From NCBI RefSeq assembly GCF_011074885.1, contig NC_054690.1, forward strand, positions 3,291,001 through 3,355,000: a DNA stretch of 64,000 nucleotides. Reading direction: 5' to 3'. Below, one piece after another: positions 9,445 through 19,087 of this stretch (its first letter is position 1; each line of letters begins with the position of its first letter). The DNA comes from Brettanomyces bruxellensis (lineage: Eukaryota; Ascomycota; Pichiomycetes; Pichiales; Pichiaceae). Both the position numbers and the translations under genes were made by a program. Under the pieces are notes generated by a model that saw only the letters and a list, made by a program, of their open reading frames with translations, made no database searches and was not told the DNA's origin.

Positions 9445-10048
9445 TTGGAATCGTTCTCCTTAAAGTTTAGGGTTTGCTTATCAGGTATCGCCCTCTCTGG
9501 CGTATCAAGTCTTTAATTATATTTAATTAAACATAAATAGGAATAGAATAGTAGACGGACCCTTATTTTCCTGGCGATGTCAATTCTTTTTTCAACACAG
9601 TAATTTTTTATTTTTTTTTTTCTCTCTCTCATCCGGTAGGTGCACTAATCTGCTTCCCCTTCTTAATCTTTGGAACCGCCGCATTATCTTCCTGGAACAT
9701 CTAATTTAAGGTTTTAGGAAATTTGTCAACAAAAAATTACTCTTTTGGTTTCAGCAGCTTTTCAAATATCTTCTTAAAACCATTTGATACATTATTTAAG
9801 AGCATAGACATCATAGTACTCGGATAAATTTTAAATATGAATCACACTGTATTATAAAAGTCTTATAATTAATGTTTTGTCATTAACCTCGTTCTGAAAA
9901 AATATAAGAAATACTAACCAACAGCAATCTGGGTACAAAAATGCATACATACATGCATACATTTAAATAATACACAGCAATGTACTAACGCATTAAAGCA
10001 GCATCCACATTTTTCATTATATAGAGACCCAAGTAATAATGATTATAT
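9445..10048. other. Intergenic: CYK3 promoter and MFS permease 3' region
   Basis: It contains a T-run followed by (CT)n at about 9603-9631 and a short ATGCATACAT/ACATGCATAC repeat at 9941-9962 just after the permease stop side. No gene or RNA gene is recognised. Confidence 0.45.
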
Positions 10049-11623
10049 CTAGTACTGATATCTAAAGTCTGGATTTAAATCACCCTTCATGATCTTTTCT
10101 CTCTCTGATAATTTTTCCCACTTTTCGCAATAGGTAACGGATTTCTTTCTACTTGTGTAATGCATCAAAACACATTGGTAGATCAGCATTCCAAATATTG
10201 AAAGAGCTGTGAAACCCAAGCATATTCCGAGTCCTTTCTTGTATCTCGGAGCTTCATTGTTTGGAAATATAAAACTGGAAACAATACCACCAATATTACC
10301 AAAGCCTATGACAAAAGCTGTTCCAATACTCTTTCTTATATGACCAGTAAAGTTCAAACTCATCCAGCAAATTAAAACAGGCATGCAGGAGTATAATCCC
10401 AGAGCAACCAAAAAGCAGCCACCATATTTGACATTGACGTTATCTTTTCCAGCGTATACCATAACCAATCCAGCAATTGCAATTAAAGCACTTGCAATCG
10501 CATAAGGGGACCTCAGTTTTGTATGATCAGCAATAAATGCTAAAATAATGGAAAATCCAAGAGACGCAAGCCATGGGTAAATAGAATGTGCTTGTGCAGA
10601 CAACGCCGTGTAACCCATTTCCTTAATAATACTAGGAGCAAAATATGCATACGAGTATGCCGGCACAATTAAAGAAAAGTATGCGACAGATGCAACATAA
10701 ATCAATGGCTCTTTAAGGACTTTTGCAACATCATGCCAGTTTTGTTTAACTTCAAAACCCGATTTACCTGAATAAATCTCTAGCTTGCCTTTCAAAAATT
10801 TTCTCTCGGTTTGATTAAGGAAACGTGCCTCTTCAGGAAAATCAGGAACAATGAAGTATAAGAGTATTGATAAGCCAGCTGTTATAGCACCCTCCACAAT
10901 ATAAATCCATTGCCAAGACGCAAGGCCATGCTCACCATTTAAATTATTTAGTCTATAAGCAATTGCACCGGCGCATCCACCAGCTAAGCAAGTGCAACTA
11001 AAAAAAATGGAGAAACGTCTCTGCGATTCATTTGTAGTGTAGAAGTTGGCCATAATGTAGAAAATTGAGGGAAAACTACCCGCCTCAAAAATTCCCAATA
11101 GAAGACGGCAAGTCAAAAGGCCACCGAAGCTGTGAGAGTACGCCATACAAATCGTAACTATGCCAAAAAGGAAAATCATGCATCCAAGCCAAATATGAGG
11201 TTTAATGATTTTCAACATGTAGTTCGACAAAACCTCAAAAATAACGTAAGGTATGAAAAACGCGGTGAGGGCAATATTGAACTGTTCCCCGTGAAGTCCA
11301 AGATCAGACTCCATATGATAAATCTTTGCATTAGAAATATTCACTCTGTCCAAAAATGCCAAGAAGTAAAGTAAGCAAAAAGGAGGGACGACACAAAGAT
11401 CAATTTTCCACATTAACTTTTTATGGTTGAGTCCCAATTCTTTCGATAAAGCTTGAACCTTTTCATCCTTTACTGAATCTGATAACGCTAAAGGATGGCT
11501 AGAATCTTTTCCAAAATCATCAAGTTTCCTATTTATAAATGATTCATCTTCCTTTTTATCAATATTCTCGGTTGATGAGCTTGCTGCAACATTCAGTGGT
11601 GCTCCATGCAAAATGCTGGGCAT
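10049..11623 (-). CDS. MFS anion:cation symporter (allantoate permease/Tna1-like family)
   Basis: 524 residues with about 12 membrane helices and cytoplasmic ends. The first helix region carries the family signature LAFLDRVNISNAK (about residues 86-98), followed by ALTAFFIPYVIFEV, RLLLGIFEAGSFPS and WQWIYIVEGAITA, then FPEEARFLNQTER at the start of the central loop. These are hallmarks of the ACS/Dal5 family. Closest in feel to Tna1 (high-affinity nicotinic acid permease), but the substrate cannot be read from sequence and related members carry allantoate, biotin, pantothenate or sulfonates. A 1.3-kb upstream region with several AT tracts would fit a regulated nutrient transporter. Start is the first ATG. 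Confidence 0.85.
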   Translation of the reverse strand: MPSILHGAPLNVAASSSTENIDKKEDESFINRKLDDFGKDSSHPLALSDSVKDEKVQALSKELGLNHKKLMWKIDLCVVPPFCLLYFLAFLDRVNISNAKIYHMESDLGLHGEQFNIALTAFFIPYVIFEVLSNYMLKIIKPHIWLGCMIFLFGIVTICMAYSHSFGGLLTCRLLLGIFEAGSFPSIFYIMANFYTTNESQRRFSIFFSCTCLAGGCAGAIAYRLNNLNGEHGLASWQWIYIVEGAITAGLSILLYFIVPDFPEEARFLNQTERKFLKGKLEIYSGKSGFEVKQNWHDVAKVLKEPLIYVASVAYFSLIVPAYSYAYFAPSIIKEMGYTALSAQAHSIYPWLASLGFSIILAFIADHTKLRSPYAIASALIAIAGLVMVYAGKDNVNVKYGGCFLVALGLYSCMPVLICWMSLNFTGHIRKSIGTAFVIGFGNIGGIVSSFIFPNNEAPRYKKGLGICLGFTALSIFGMLIYQCVLMHYTSRKKSVTYCEKWEKLSEREKIMKGDLNPDFRYQY

Positions 11624-12922
11624 ATTTCTAGAACAACAAAAAAAAAATAATTCCCTTGTATGAATGCAAATTTATGAAACAAGCACCCAAACACAAGAAT
11701 TAAGAACAAATGATAAACTGGTTCTTTACTTTTAGCTCCTGTTCTATATATATATCGTTGCATCGCCGAGGTTGTCCCCAAAGAGGTGGACAAAATGATT
11801 GTGAAAAGTTTTTCCCGTTTTCGGAGGAGAAAAAGATGCCAGAGCAATTTCTCTGTTTTCCACTTTCCTGTATGTTGAAAAAATTTATGAATTGCGGGGA
11901 ACAATAAAAGACACCGAATTAAAACAACACAGGGTAAAAAATAAGCTTGTTCCAGTACCACAAATGGTACGTAAACCCGATTAGTGTGACTCATCTAAGA
12001 AAAAAGGAAGAACGAAGCAAATTTTTGATTATGTATCCCAGTTCTCATAATATTGAGAACTTGATCCCGATTTTTTAATACCATTATAATTGTTTTCGAT
12101 GTCTCTTGTATTTTTTATTCTTGATGACTTTCATGCATTTTACTTGTGTCTAAGAGCAGTCACTTCATCATTTGATTAGTCGATTTTCCTTTTTTTTGCT
12201 GACTATGTACGCACGTACCTGAGGCCCTAAAAAAAAAATTCCAATTATTTGCGAGTAACCATCCGCAAACCGCACCACCACTGAGTGAAAATGCTTGTTT
12301 TTTAGGTAATGTACTTATATCACACTAAATAAAGTGGTTTTTATATACAAAGTATTGAAAGTCAAAGGAAATGAATAGTTTGGAAAAAGGCATGCATATT
12401 TATATCCCGAGAAGACCTGCCATGGCTTTCTTTGAAAATACCGAATAATTCCGCATCTAACCGAACCTTTTTTTTATTTCCATTTTTGTATTGGTAAGTT
12501 GAATGGATGCCGTTTAATTTTCTTGCATCGTAGCTGATTTAGGTGATTACATATCCCCTGCAGAATTCGGGTACATTTTCACAGAAAATAAACTTAATTT
12601 CAGATTTGAAACCGATGAATTCCTTCTCACGTATGCTGGTTGATAAACATTAAATATTCACATTGCTGGATTAAAGTAACAGAAGGTAAATTTTGGAAGC
12701 AGGGGATGTGATACTTACAGAAATTCGGAAACTAAAAAGCAAATGTATATATATATATTTGGGAAGGGAGAATTCATCAGCATAATATAGCATAAACTCC
12801 TTTATCTAACGGAGTTTACACTTGTCTTCATCAAGAGCCAGGATTGATGGCGATCTCTTCTTAGAATCAAGGCATCCAATATTACAAAACTGATGTTAAT
12901 ACATGTATCGCTCGTTCTATTA
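11624..12922. other. Long intergenic: MFS permease promoter and GTPase 3' region
   Basis: About 1.3 kb without a credible gene. It has TATA-like runs (about 11745-11755 and 12746-12758) and T/A homopolymers. A 133-codon frame on the minus strand at 11593-11994 overlaps the permease start, is rich in hydrophobic residues by base composition and has no recognisable domain, so I do not call it. A long promoter for the permease is the likely use. Confidence 0.45.
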
Positions 12923-13699
12923 TCACATTATTGCACAACAAGTACACACTTGTCCATTATCCACATAAACCGCAGCCTGGCTGGCATCATGATTCTTAGT
13001 GCTTCCTTCTCCTTCATCTCCGGACTTTTCCAAAGTCCCGTTAGCATTGGTTAAGCCTCTTTCCTCATCTTCATTATGCTTTTCTAGGGCAAGTCTAATA
13101 GTTTCTTCAAACAATTCATTAATATTGTAACCTGAAAAGCTGCTACATTCAATGCTTCCGTCCAAGCCAAATGATTTCATCAGTTTCTCGCCGGAACCTT
13201 CAGGAACTTGCCTAGAGTTCTCACAATCCGCTTTTGTTCCAACAACCAATATTTTTGACCATAGCTTGCCATTTTCCCTTTGTTCTTTGATGGCACTACA
13301 CCTCAAAAACAAGTTATTGTAGCTCGCATCCTGGTTGATACAGTATGTTAACAATAAGACATCATTATTTATATCAGCGCATGCTTCTTCCAAATTATCG
13401 TTATCCTCGGTATCTAGTATATTTAGATTACAGGATTGGCCATCTCTAAGTTTGACCATTCCTCTAAATGCCTCTTTATCTACTGTGATGTCTTCATTTT
13501 CGCTATGTGATTGTATAAGCTTCTGAAGAAGGGTTGACTTCCCTGATCCCGAATCGCCGACAACGCTTATTCTTATGGTCTTTTGTCTCTTTTAAACATT
13601 TTGTAAATGTTAGTAACCAGCATATAAGGTGTTTTACAGTTTAAACAAAAGTAAAGTATCTGACAGAATCCATCATTATTTATCTATGCTTACTTCCAT
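12923..13699 (-). CDS. Divergent Rheb/Ras-like small GTPase with CaaX box (spliced)
   Basis: Exon 1 is 13699-13694 (ATGGAA, two codons), the intron is 13693-13589, and exon 2 is 13588-12923, giving 223 residues. The splice is required because the P-loop is upstream of any exon 2 ATG. Motifs: P-loop GDSGSGKST (13-21), a possible switch I threonine in DITVDKEAF (Thr37), G3 start ILDT (59-62), G4 as GTKAD (119-123), G5 as ECSS (149-152), and CAIM at the end (Cys220), a farnesylation CaaX box. GTKAD, GEKL and IECSS resemble yeast Rhb1, which ends in CSIM. Odd: the G3 motif DTAGQ is DTEDN, so both the invariant glycine and the catalytic glutamine are gone. It may bind GTP without normal hydrolysis, or not cycle. 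Rheb is my best family; another Ras branch is possible. Confidence 0.7.
13589..13693 (-). other. Intron of the Rheb-like GTPase gene
   Basis: 105 nt, GTAAGC donor, TTACTAAC branch sequence, acceptor AAG about 20 nt further on (first AG after the branch). The result reads M-E then RQKTIRISVVGDSGSGKST in frame. The AAG acceptor is less common than TAG or CAG. Confidence 0.75.
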
Positions 13700-14564
13700 C
13701 GTGTGCCAGAATTTTCGTCTTCGTTTGTACTTGAAAGTTTGATTTTGTAGTTCCCCCCTTTTGCGTGCTTCAATAAAAAAGCATGTGCGTTCTTATTTAT
13801 GGATAAAATACAAATAACTGTAATAAAAAAAATTTAATAATATTACTGGCTAGTCAAAACGGCAGCACGGTATATTTATATGTGTGCTTTCGTTATTCTT
13901 TTCATCGTCTCAAATTTCAACAATACAAGTGTCCTGAGATAGAAAGGGGAAAAAAACGGTTTTCCATCAAAAACAATAGAACATAAGTTTACATTCCTTA
14001 ACAAAGAAGAAAAAGACTTTTGAAAATAATTAAACCTCTTGTTATCATAGATTCTCGTTGTAGAACAGCAACCATTACTTTACCCGACAATTTTAAGGAT
14101 ACTTGTTAATTTATTATTAACTTTCTCGTTTAAAAGTTACTAGCAAACAAGGAGCATAAATGCTTTTTCTTAAATCACCCCTTGACTATTCTCTCAGAGA
14201 ACATTTGGCATATATTTTCGTCCTCTTTTGGTATTACACCCTCTAAAAGCATTGGCCGATGAAACACGCGACTTCCCGAACTAATATACTTAAACTCCTC
14301 TAATGGGTAAGGGTTCCTTTTTGTTGGTTTATCAATCCGGGTGCAAAATTTTTTTTAGAATGAATTACTTTTTCCTTTCCATTCTTTGGGAAGAAGGAAA
14401 GGCAATATAAAAAAACAATGCCCATCGCGTGGCTGTTGAAAGTAATGCCACAGATTGTGGCAATTAAATAAAGTGCATTAGTACTATGGCGAATTTAAAT
14501 TTTATATTTTTCCGAATCGTAATTAATCAGTATATATGTGTTACTTCAGTCGCTGGTATTAAAT
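13700..14564. other. Intergenic: GTPase promoter and Nim1-kinase 3' region
   Basis: About 865 bp of AT-rich DNA with A- and T-runs. I see no gene, tRNA box or repeat. A TATATTTATA tract lies at 13871-13880, about 170 bp upstream of the GTPase ATG. Confidence 0.45.
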
Positions 14565-17500
14565 TCAGTGAATATCCGATGCATTCTCCATTTTCCTAGC
14601 ATCAAGTCGTTTTAACTTCTCATTTACTAATTTGCAGTAACTCCGGAACTGTGACGTACTGCCCTTGACCTTCGCAATGTGAATAAAGCATCCTCCAAAG
14701 CCATACTCCCCACCTATTTGTTCCTCGATCGTGGCCCGGATTGAGAGAACTCTGTCGTTTCGCTTTCTAACAATCGTGCATACAATAGTGTTTCCTTCCC
14801 CTGGCAATGTTGAGACCTTAGTTTTTGGTGTATCATTGCAACTATCTATCAGGCCAGATTCTGCTTCTTCTGATGTCAAATAATCTGCTTCAAAGTAAAA
14901 TTGATTTGTGATCCCTGCAAAAAGGTTATGCAACTTAACCGTGTTTTTCTTTCTCAAACTAGTTCCACTAACTGAGGGTCTCTTCTCATTTCCTTTTTTC
15001 CTTCCTTTCTGTTTCGTCCTTATTGACCCAAAAATTCTCCGAAACCAATTAGGTCTTTGTGTCCCTTCATTTGTTTTCACAGTACCCGGCATATTGATGG
15101 ACTTAGCTTCTGTCTTCTTTAATTCTTTGTGTGGTATAGTCACTGATTTCTTTATTCCAGTATTCCTATTTTTGAGACTAACGTCTGCAGTAGAGGTGTC
15201 CACTTGGCGATGAAGTAAAGTAGAAGCTTTTTCTGTGGCAGTTGATAGCCATGACATTCTTGTAGTATTCAACCCCGTACTATTTCTTTCTATCTTCTGA
15301 TTTGGCGAAATTAGGCCTTGAGTGTCATGTTTTGCATTTTTTCTAGCCACTTCTTTCTGTGGATAGTTCTGCTTAACTCCATCCAATAGTCCTTGATCCA
15401 TCTCGTTCTCTTCATCAAAAATAGTTATGTTTTGAGTGGCACTGGTTGGATTAATTGCGACATTACTTTCCTCTGGGTCGGCAAATATAGACTCTCTTTT
15501 AGTTCCATTATCCTCCAGATCTTGCTTCGGTTTTGGAATTTTGGCCTTCTCCGGAGTTAGACTTAATCTTCTTTCATCGTCATGACCAAACTCGTAATTC
15601 GAGCCATTCATGAGTGAGCAACGGATATTTGGATACTTTTTGATGCACTTTTCCGATGCGTTCGAATCCACTCTTTGGTGTACTTTTAATGGGTGGCTGG
15701 CATTCTGCTCATCATTCAAGAAATTACGTTCAACCGCATCTTCTTCCGCATCGGCGAACTTGTCGTCACGCTTATTTTGGCCCGCATGCCCGTTGTCCAT
15801 GGCACGTTTAATTCCCAAGCCAAAATCCTTTACTCTGACAAGATGATCTTCTGAGCTGTTCACTATTGGAACCTCAACGGCATTATGTACAGTACTAGTG
15901 ATATCGTCTAAAAATGAGTATTCAAAAGAGCTGCGGACATTCGTGTTATTAGTTTTTGAGGATTGCATGCTGTTTCTTTTTCCTGTATATCTATTGCTCT
16001 TTCCAGATTTATTTTCACGAGAAGAAAAAAGATACTGTGAGTCAACTAATGTGTTGTTTTTATTATCTGGTACCGTTAAAATTTGTGTTCCTTCCGCCAA
16101 AATCATTGAAAGATTACGCATAGAATTGGATCTTATTGACCTTGCAAGAGAGGATTTCCGATGAAGAGATTCACCGTACTCCTCTTTCCCTTGATTGAAC
16201 GTCAAATGGAAGTGATCTCCTTTGATTCCAAGTTCTTTTAGTGCAATCCTCGCTGAATTAAAATTGTTTTTGTCAAATGGTTTTAAACTTGGTGGGTGTG
16301 CTCCGTCACTTGGCTTGTGCACCTTAGGGTCTAGCACTGATACGTAATTATCCATGTTACCACCTTTTGTATCCTCGAATATTTCCGGGGTATTCGGTAA
16401 GGGAGAGAATTTTGTAGTATGTTGCGAAAGTCTGTGATTATCTGAAACGATCTTTTTGTAGGAGGACGAATTATTTGATTGAATCATGGATGAGCAGGCC
16501 TTCATTCCTCCACTATTCTTGGAAATAGCAGAATTGGCCTTAAAAAGCGTAGGCACCACCTTAGATTCCGTATCATCTTGGTAAATCTTAAAGTTTTCTT
16601 TTTTCGTCGGAGTATTTGCAGAGAGAGTAGCTAAATCAGGGTCATTATAAATTGAGCCAAACAAATACTTAAATTCAGATAAGTTGTCTGTTTGTGCCAC
16701 CGAAGAGTAGCATGAAATTGGTGCCATTTTTGGTGTGCCAAGAGCCCGAATAGATAATGGAGATTTGGCAACTTTAGTAGTATTAGGAGTGGGTTGGTCG
16801 ATCTGTTTCTTTCTCAAAGTTGCAGCCTTTGAAGGAATCAATATTTTCTTTGTCTGCTGCTGAAGGACTTTACCATTTTCATCCTGAATTGTGGTTGTGA
16901 CAGTACTCGCAGAATGAACAATGAGGCTAAGCTTTGATGAAGACCGATGTTTAGATGTGAAGCCCACAGGAAAGGCGACATCATGCTTTTTATTTTTTTG
17001 CTTATATATCTGCTTTTTATGAACCACTGGACGTTGATATTGTTTCTCCGGATGCTGTTTTAATCTTTGTGTATCCGAACATCCAGAATAGTCTTCTGAT
17101 CCACTGTCACTTGAGCCAGATCCGTTCGGATCAAAGTTTGCCCTACCATTATTATTTGTTGAGTGTGCTTCCTTGTACTTCAATAATAGATAATAAAACA
17201 TTTTTTCTGTGTTCGCCTGTGCACTCCGAAGCTTCTCTATTATAATGTTCCTTGCAATACCGTGCCAGAGGGTCTCTAGATTATGCAGAATATCTGACTG
17301 GGGATGTAATATAGGTGCAGAAACATCTAGATTGTCTAATTGACGAGCGAGTAAAGACCTGGCGTTGTGAGTGGAGTTTTCCCCGTATTTGAGAATGAAA
17401 GGATGATGAGATATTTCTTCAATTGGGATACGATCATCTGGATTCACCCTAAGCATCTGCTGTATCAAATCTTTCGCATCAATACTAAGATAGGAAGGTA

Positions 17501-18461
17501 ATCGATATTTGCCTGTCTGCACCTTTAACAAAAGATTTCTAATGTTAGGATCGTCAAACGGAAGATGTCCGGTCAGCATAGCAAATAGTATGACACCACA
17601 GGACCAAACATCACTTGGTGATCCATGATAAGACTTACCGGAAACTATCTCCGGAGCAGCATAATGTGGAGAGCCGCATGAGGTCTCCAAAAGTTTTTGT
17701 CTCGTTTCTAAGGCAGCCATACCAAAATCTGCGAGCTTGATATTATGGTTACGATCCAGCAGAATATTTTCCGGTTTCAAATCTCTATGGCAAATCTGAA
17801 ACTTATGGCAGTAGGCAACCGCATCTATGATCTGACCAAAATAATGTGCGGCCTCATGCTCGGTGAGTCTTCCTCTGTGTACTAGAAAGTCAAATAGTTC
17901 GCCTCCCTCAATGTACTCCAAGACAAGATAAAGTTCGTTTGTATTCTCCCACACATCATACAGAGCCATAATGTTTGGGTGGGATATTAGCTTCATAATA
18001 ATTATTTCCCTCTCAATACCATATGGGAGGCCGTTATCGTCAATTCTGGCCTTGCCATGAGACCCTTGAGCAATTACCTTGGGAATGATTTTTATAGCAG
18101 CTAATTGACCTGTTTGGCAATGCTTTGCCAGCCTAACCCTTCCGGTAGAACCCCGTCCAAGTGTTCTGCCCAAACGCCATGGACCTATTCTATTCTCAGC
18201 TTTTCTTTTGCTCTTGCTAGCTGCTGATCCCTGAGAGAGTCGTTTGTCCGTCTTAGACATGTTACTTGTAGGCGCATCGGTAAAATAGTCTCTCTTTTTT
18301 AAGCTCCCAGTATTATGTATCCTACCAATGACATTAGAAGGAATATCAGTGAGTGGAAGTTGTCTTCTCGGAGACCTGACCAGTCCTATATTACTTGTAC
18401 CATTTGATATTTCCTTGTCCTTATAAGAGGATGTATTCCCTCCCACTCTTACGTTCATCAT
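14565..18461 (-). CDS. Nim1-type bud-neck protein kinase (Hsl1/Gin4/Kcc4 family)
   Basis: 1298 residues. These septin-associated kinases organise the bud neck and, for Hsl1, promote Swe1 destruction and mitotic entry. Kinase domain at about residues 95-356: LGRTLGRGSTGRVRLAK loop, AAIK Lys124, HRDLKPEN (225-232), DFG 245-247, Thr260 in LETSCGSPHYAAPE, the T-loop of the Snf1/Nim1 group. A conserved block follows (LETLWHGIARNIIIEKL, TEKMFYYLLLKY, about 395-430). The middle is a long disordered Ser/Asn-rich region with a KEN sequence at 621-623 and RRQL at 32-35. The last 110 residues (CTIVRKRNDRVLSIRATIEE, GGCFIHIAKVKG) look like a KA1 membrane/septin-targeting domain. Length (Hsl1 1518, Gin4 1142) does not decide the orthologue; the KEN box leans towards Hsl1. 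Confidence 0.88.
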   Translation of the reverse strand: MMNVRVGGNTSSYKDKEISNGTSNIGLVRSPRRQLPLTDIPSNVIGRIHNTGSLKKRDYFTDAPTSNMSKTDKRLSQGSAASKSKRKAENRIGPWRLGRTLGRGSTGRVRLAKHCQTGQLAAIKIIPKVIAQGSHGKARIDDNGLPYGIEREIIIMKLISHPNIMALYDVWENTNELYLVLEYIEGGELFDFLVHRGRLTEHEAAHYFGQIIDAVAYCHKFQICHRDLKPENILLDRNHNIKLADFGMAALETRQKLLETSCGSPHYAAPEIVSGKSYHGSPSDVWSCGVILFAMLTGHLPFDDPNIRNLLLKVQTGKYRLPSYLSIDAKDLIQQMLRVNPDDRIPIEEISHHPFILKYGENSTHNARSLLARQLDNLDVSAPILHPQSDILHNLETLWHGIARNIIIEKLRSAQANTEKMFYYLLLKYKEAHSTNNNGRANFDPNGSGSSDSGSEDYSGCSDTQRLKQHPEKQYQRPVVHKKQIYKQKNKKHDVAFPVGFTSKHRSSSKLSLIVHSASTVTTTIQDENGKVLQQQTKKILIPSKAATLRKKQIDQPTPNTTKVAKSPLSIRALGTPKMAPISCYSSVAQTDNLSEFKYLFGSIYNDPDLATLSANTPTKKENFKIYQDDTESKVVPTLFKANSAISKNSGGMKACSSMIQSNNSSSYKKIVSDNHRLSQHTTKFSPLPNTPEIFEDTKGGNMDNYVSVLDPKVHKPSDGAHPPSLKPFDKNNFNSARIALKELGIKGDHFHLTFNQGKEEYGESLHRKSSLARSIRSNSMRNLSMILAEGTQILTVPDNKNNTLVDSQYLFSSRENKSGKSNRYTGKRNSMQSSKTNNTNVRSSFEYSFLDDITSTVHNAVEVPIVNSSEDHLVRVKDFGLGIKRAMDNGHAGQNKRDDKFADAEEDAVERNFLNDEQNASHPLKVHQRVDSNASEKCIKKYPNIRCSLMNGSNYEFGHDDERRLSLTPEKAKIPKPKQDLEDNGTKRESIFADPEESNVAINPTSATQNITIFDEENEMDQGLLDGVKQNYPQKEVARKNAKHDTQGLISPNQKIERNSTGLNTTRMSWLSTATEKASTLLHRQVDTSTADVSLKNRNTGIKKSVTIPHKELKKTEAKSINMPGTVKTNEGTQRPNWFRRIFGSIRTKQKGRKKGNEKRPSVSGTSLRKKNTVKLHNLFAGITNQFYFEADYLTSEEAESGLIDSCNDTPKTKVSTLPGEGNTIVCTIVRKRNDRVLSIRATIEEQIGGEYGFGGCFIHIAKVKGSTSQFRSYCKLVNEKLKRLDARKMENASDIH

Positions 18462-18501
18462 CAGCTTTGATTAGCAACAAGAGATCTTCCGGTTACTGTA
18501 G

Positions 18502-18519
18502 TGAATGAATGAATGAATG
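18502..18519. repeat. (GAAT)4 microsatellite
   Basis: Four tandem GAAT units about 40 bp upstream of the kinase start codon, so probably within the 5' leader. Length variation between strains would be expected. Confidence 0.85.
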
Positions 18520-18827
18520 GTTTGATCCTGTTTCCTGCTCAATGATGAATGATATTACACGTAAAACCAAAAGTAGCGGCCTGCTGCAGCATTTAAATTT
18601 CAATTACTGATTAATGAACTTCACCCCAAAAAATTTAAAAATAAATGGTTAGGAAGAAAAAAAAAAAAAAAATATCAGGTACCGCTCACACTTCACGTTA
18701 GCCTTTCTACCGGTTGGGAAAAAGAAAAACAAACGCGCTTTTCCTTCTGGTAATATTTTTCTTCATGGAATATGGTGTCCTAGAGGCTGCCAAGATTGTT
18801 TTTTGAAGCAATTAGAAGTAATGTGTC

Positions 18828-18870
18828 CTCACATAATACTATTATTCGAAGAGAATCAATATTATGTGAG
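18828..18870. repeat. Perfect 11-bp inverted repeat (hairpin) upstream of the Nim1 kinase
   Basis: Left arm CTCACATAATA at 18828-18838 and right arm TATTATGTGAG at 18860-18870 are exact reverse complements, with a 21-nt spacer. It lies 367 bp upstream of the kinase ATG and 218 bp past the stop of the 19088-19957 gene. It could be a binding site for a dimeric regulator, an RNA hairpin in either transcript, or chance in AT-rich DNA. Confidence 0.75.
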
Positions 18871-19087
18871 TTTTACCTGGAAAAGTGATACCTCAAATGC
18901 GTTTTCTTTTCATTTATTTACGAGAACATAGGCACACACACACCCTTTTTCTTGAATACGTGCACCGTCAATATGGAAGGCTGCACCGTAACAAACAATA
19001 AAAAAATTTCTGAAATAAAATCTCGAACAATTTGGTAATGCTGGGACAATCGCTGAAAGCAAAGTTCTTACAGAATTTTTTTGCGTC

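Larger units (their letters stand above)
18462..19087. other. Intergenic: Nim1-kinase promoter and 3' region of the next gene
   Basis: It holds a (GAAT)4 microsatellite at about 18502-18519, an A-run of about 16 at 18657-18672, an ACGCG core near 18733 that could be an MCB half-match, a perfect 11-bp inverted repeat at 18828-18870, and a short CA repeat near 18932. No gene is seen. Confidence 0.5.

Noticed and set aside
11593..11994. 133-codon minus-strand frame overlapping the permease start
   Set aside because: Out of frame with the permease and composed of Phe/Leu/Ile from AT-rich DNA; no domain.
18541..18611. C/D-box-like pair (ATGATGA at 18541 and CTGA near 18607)
   Set aside because: The flanks cannot form a terminal stem, there are no C'/D' boxes, and it sits in the promoter of the Nim1 kinase.
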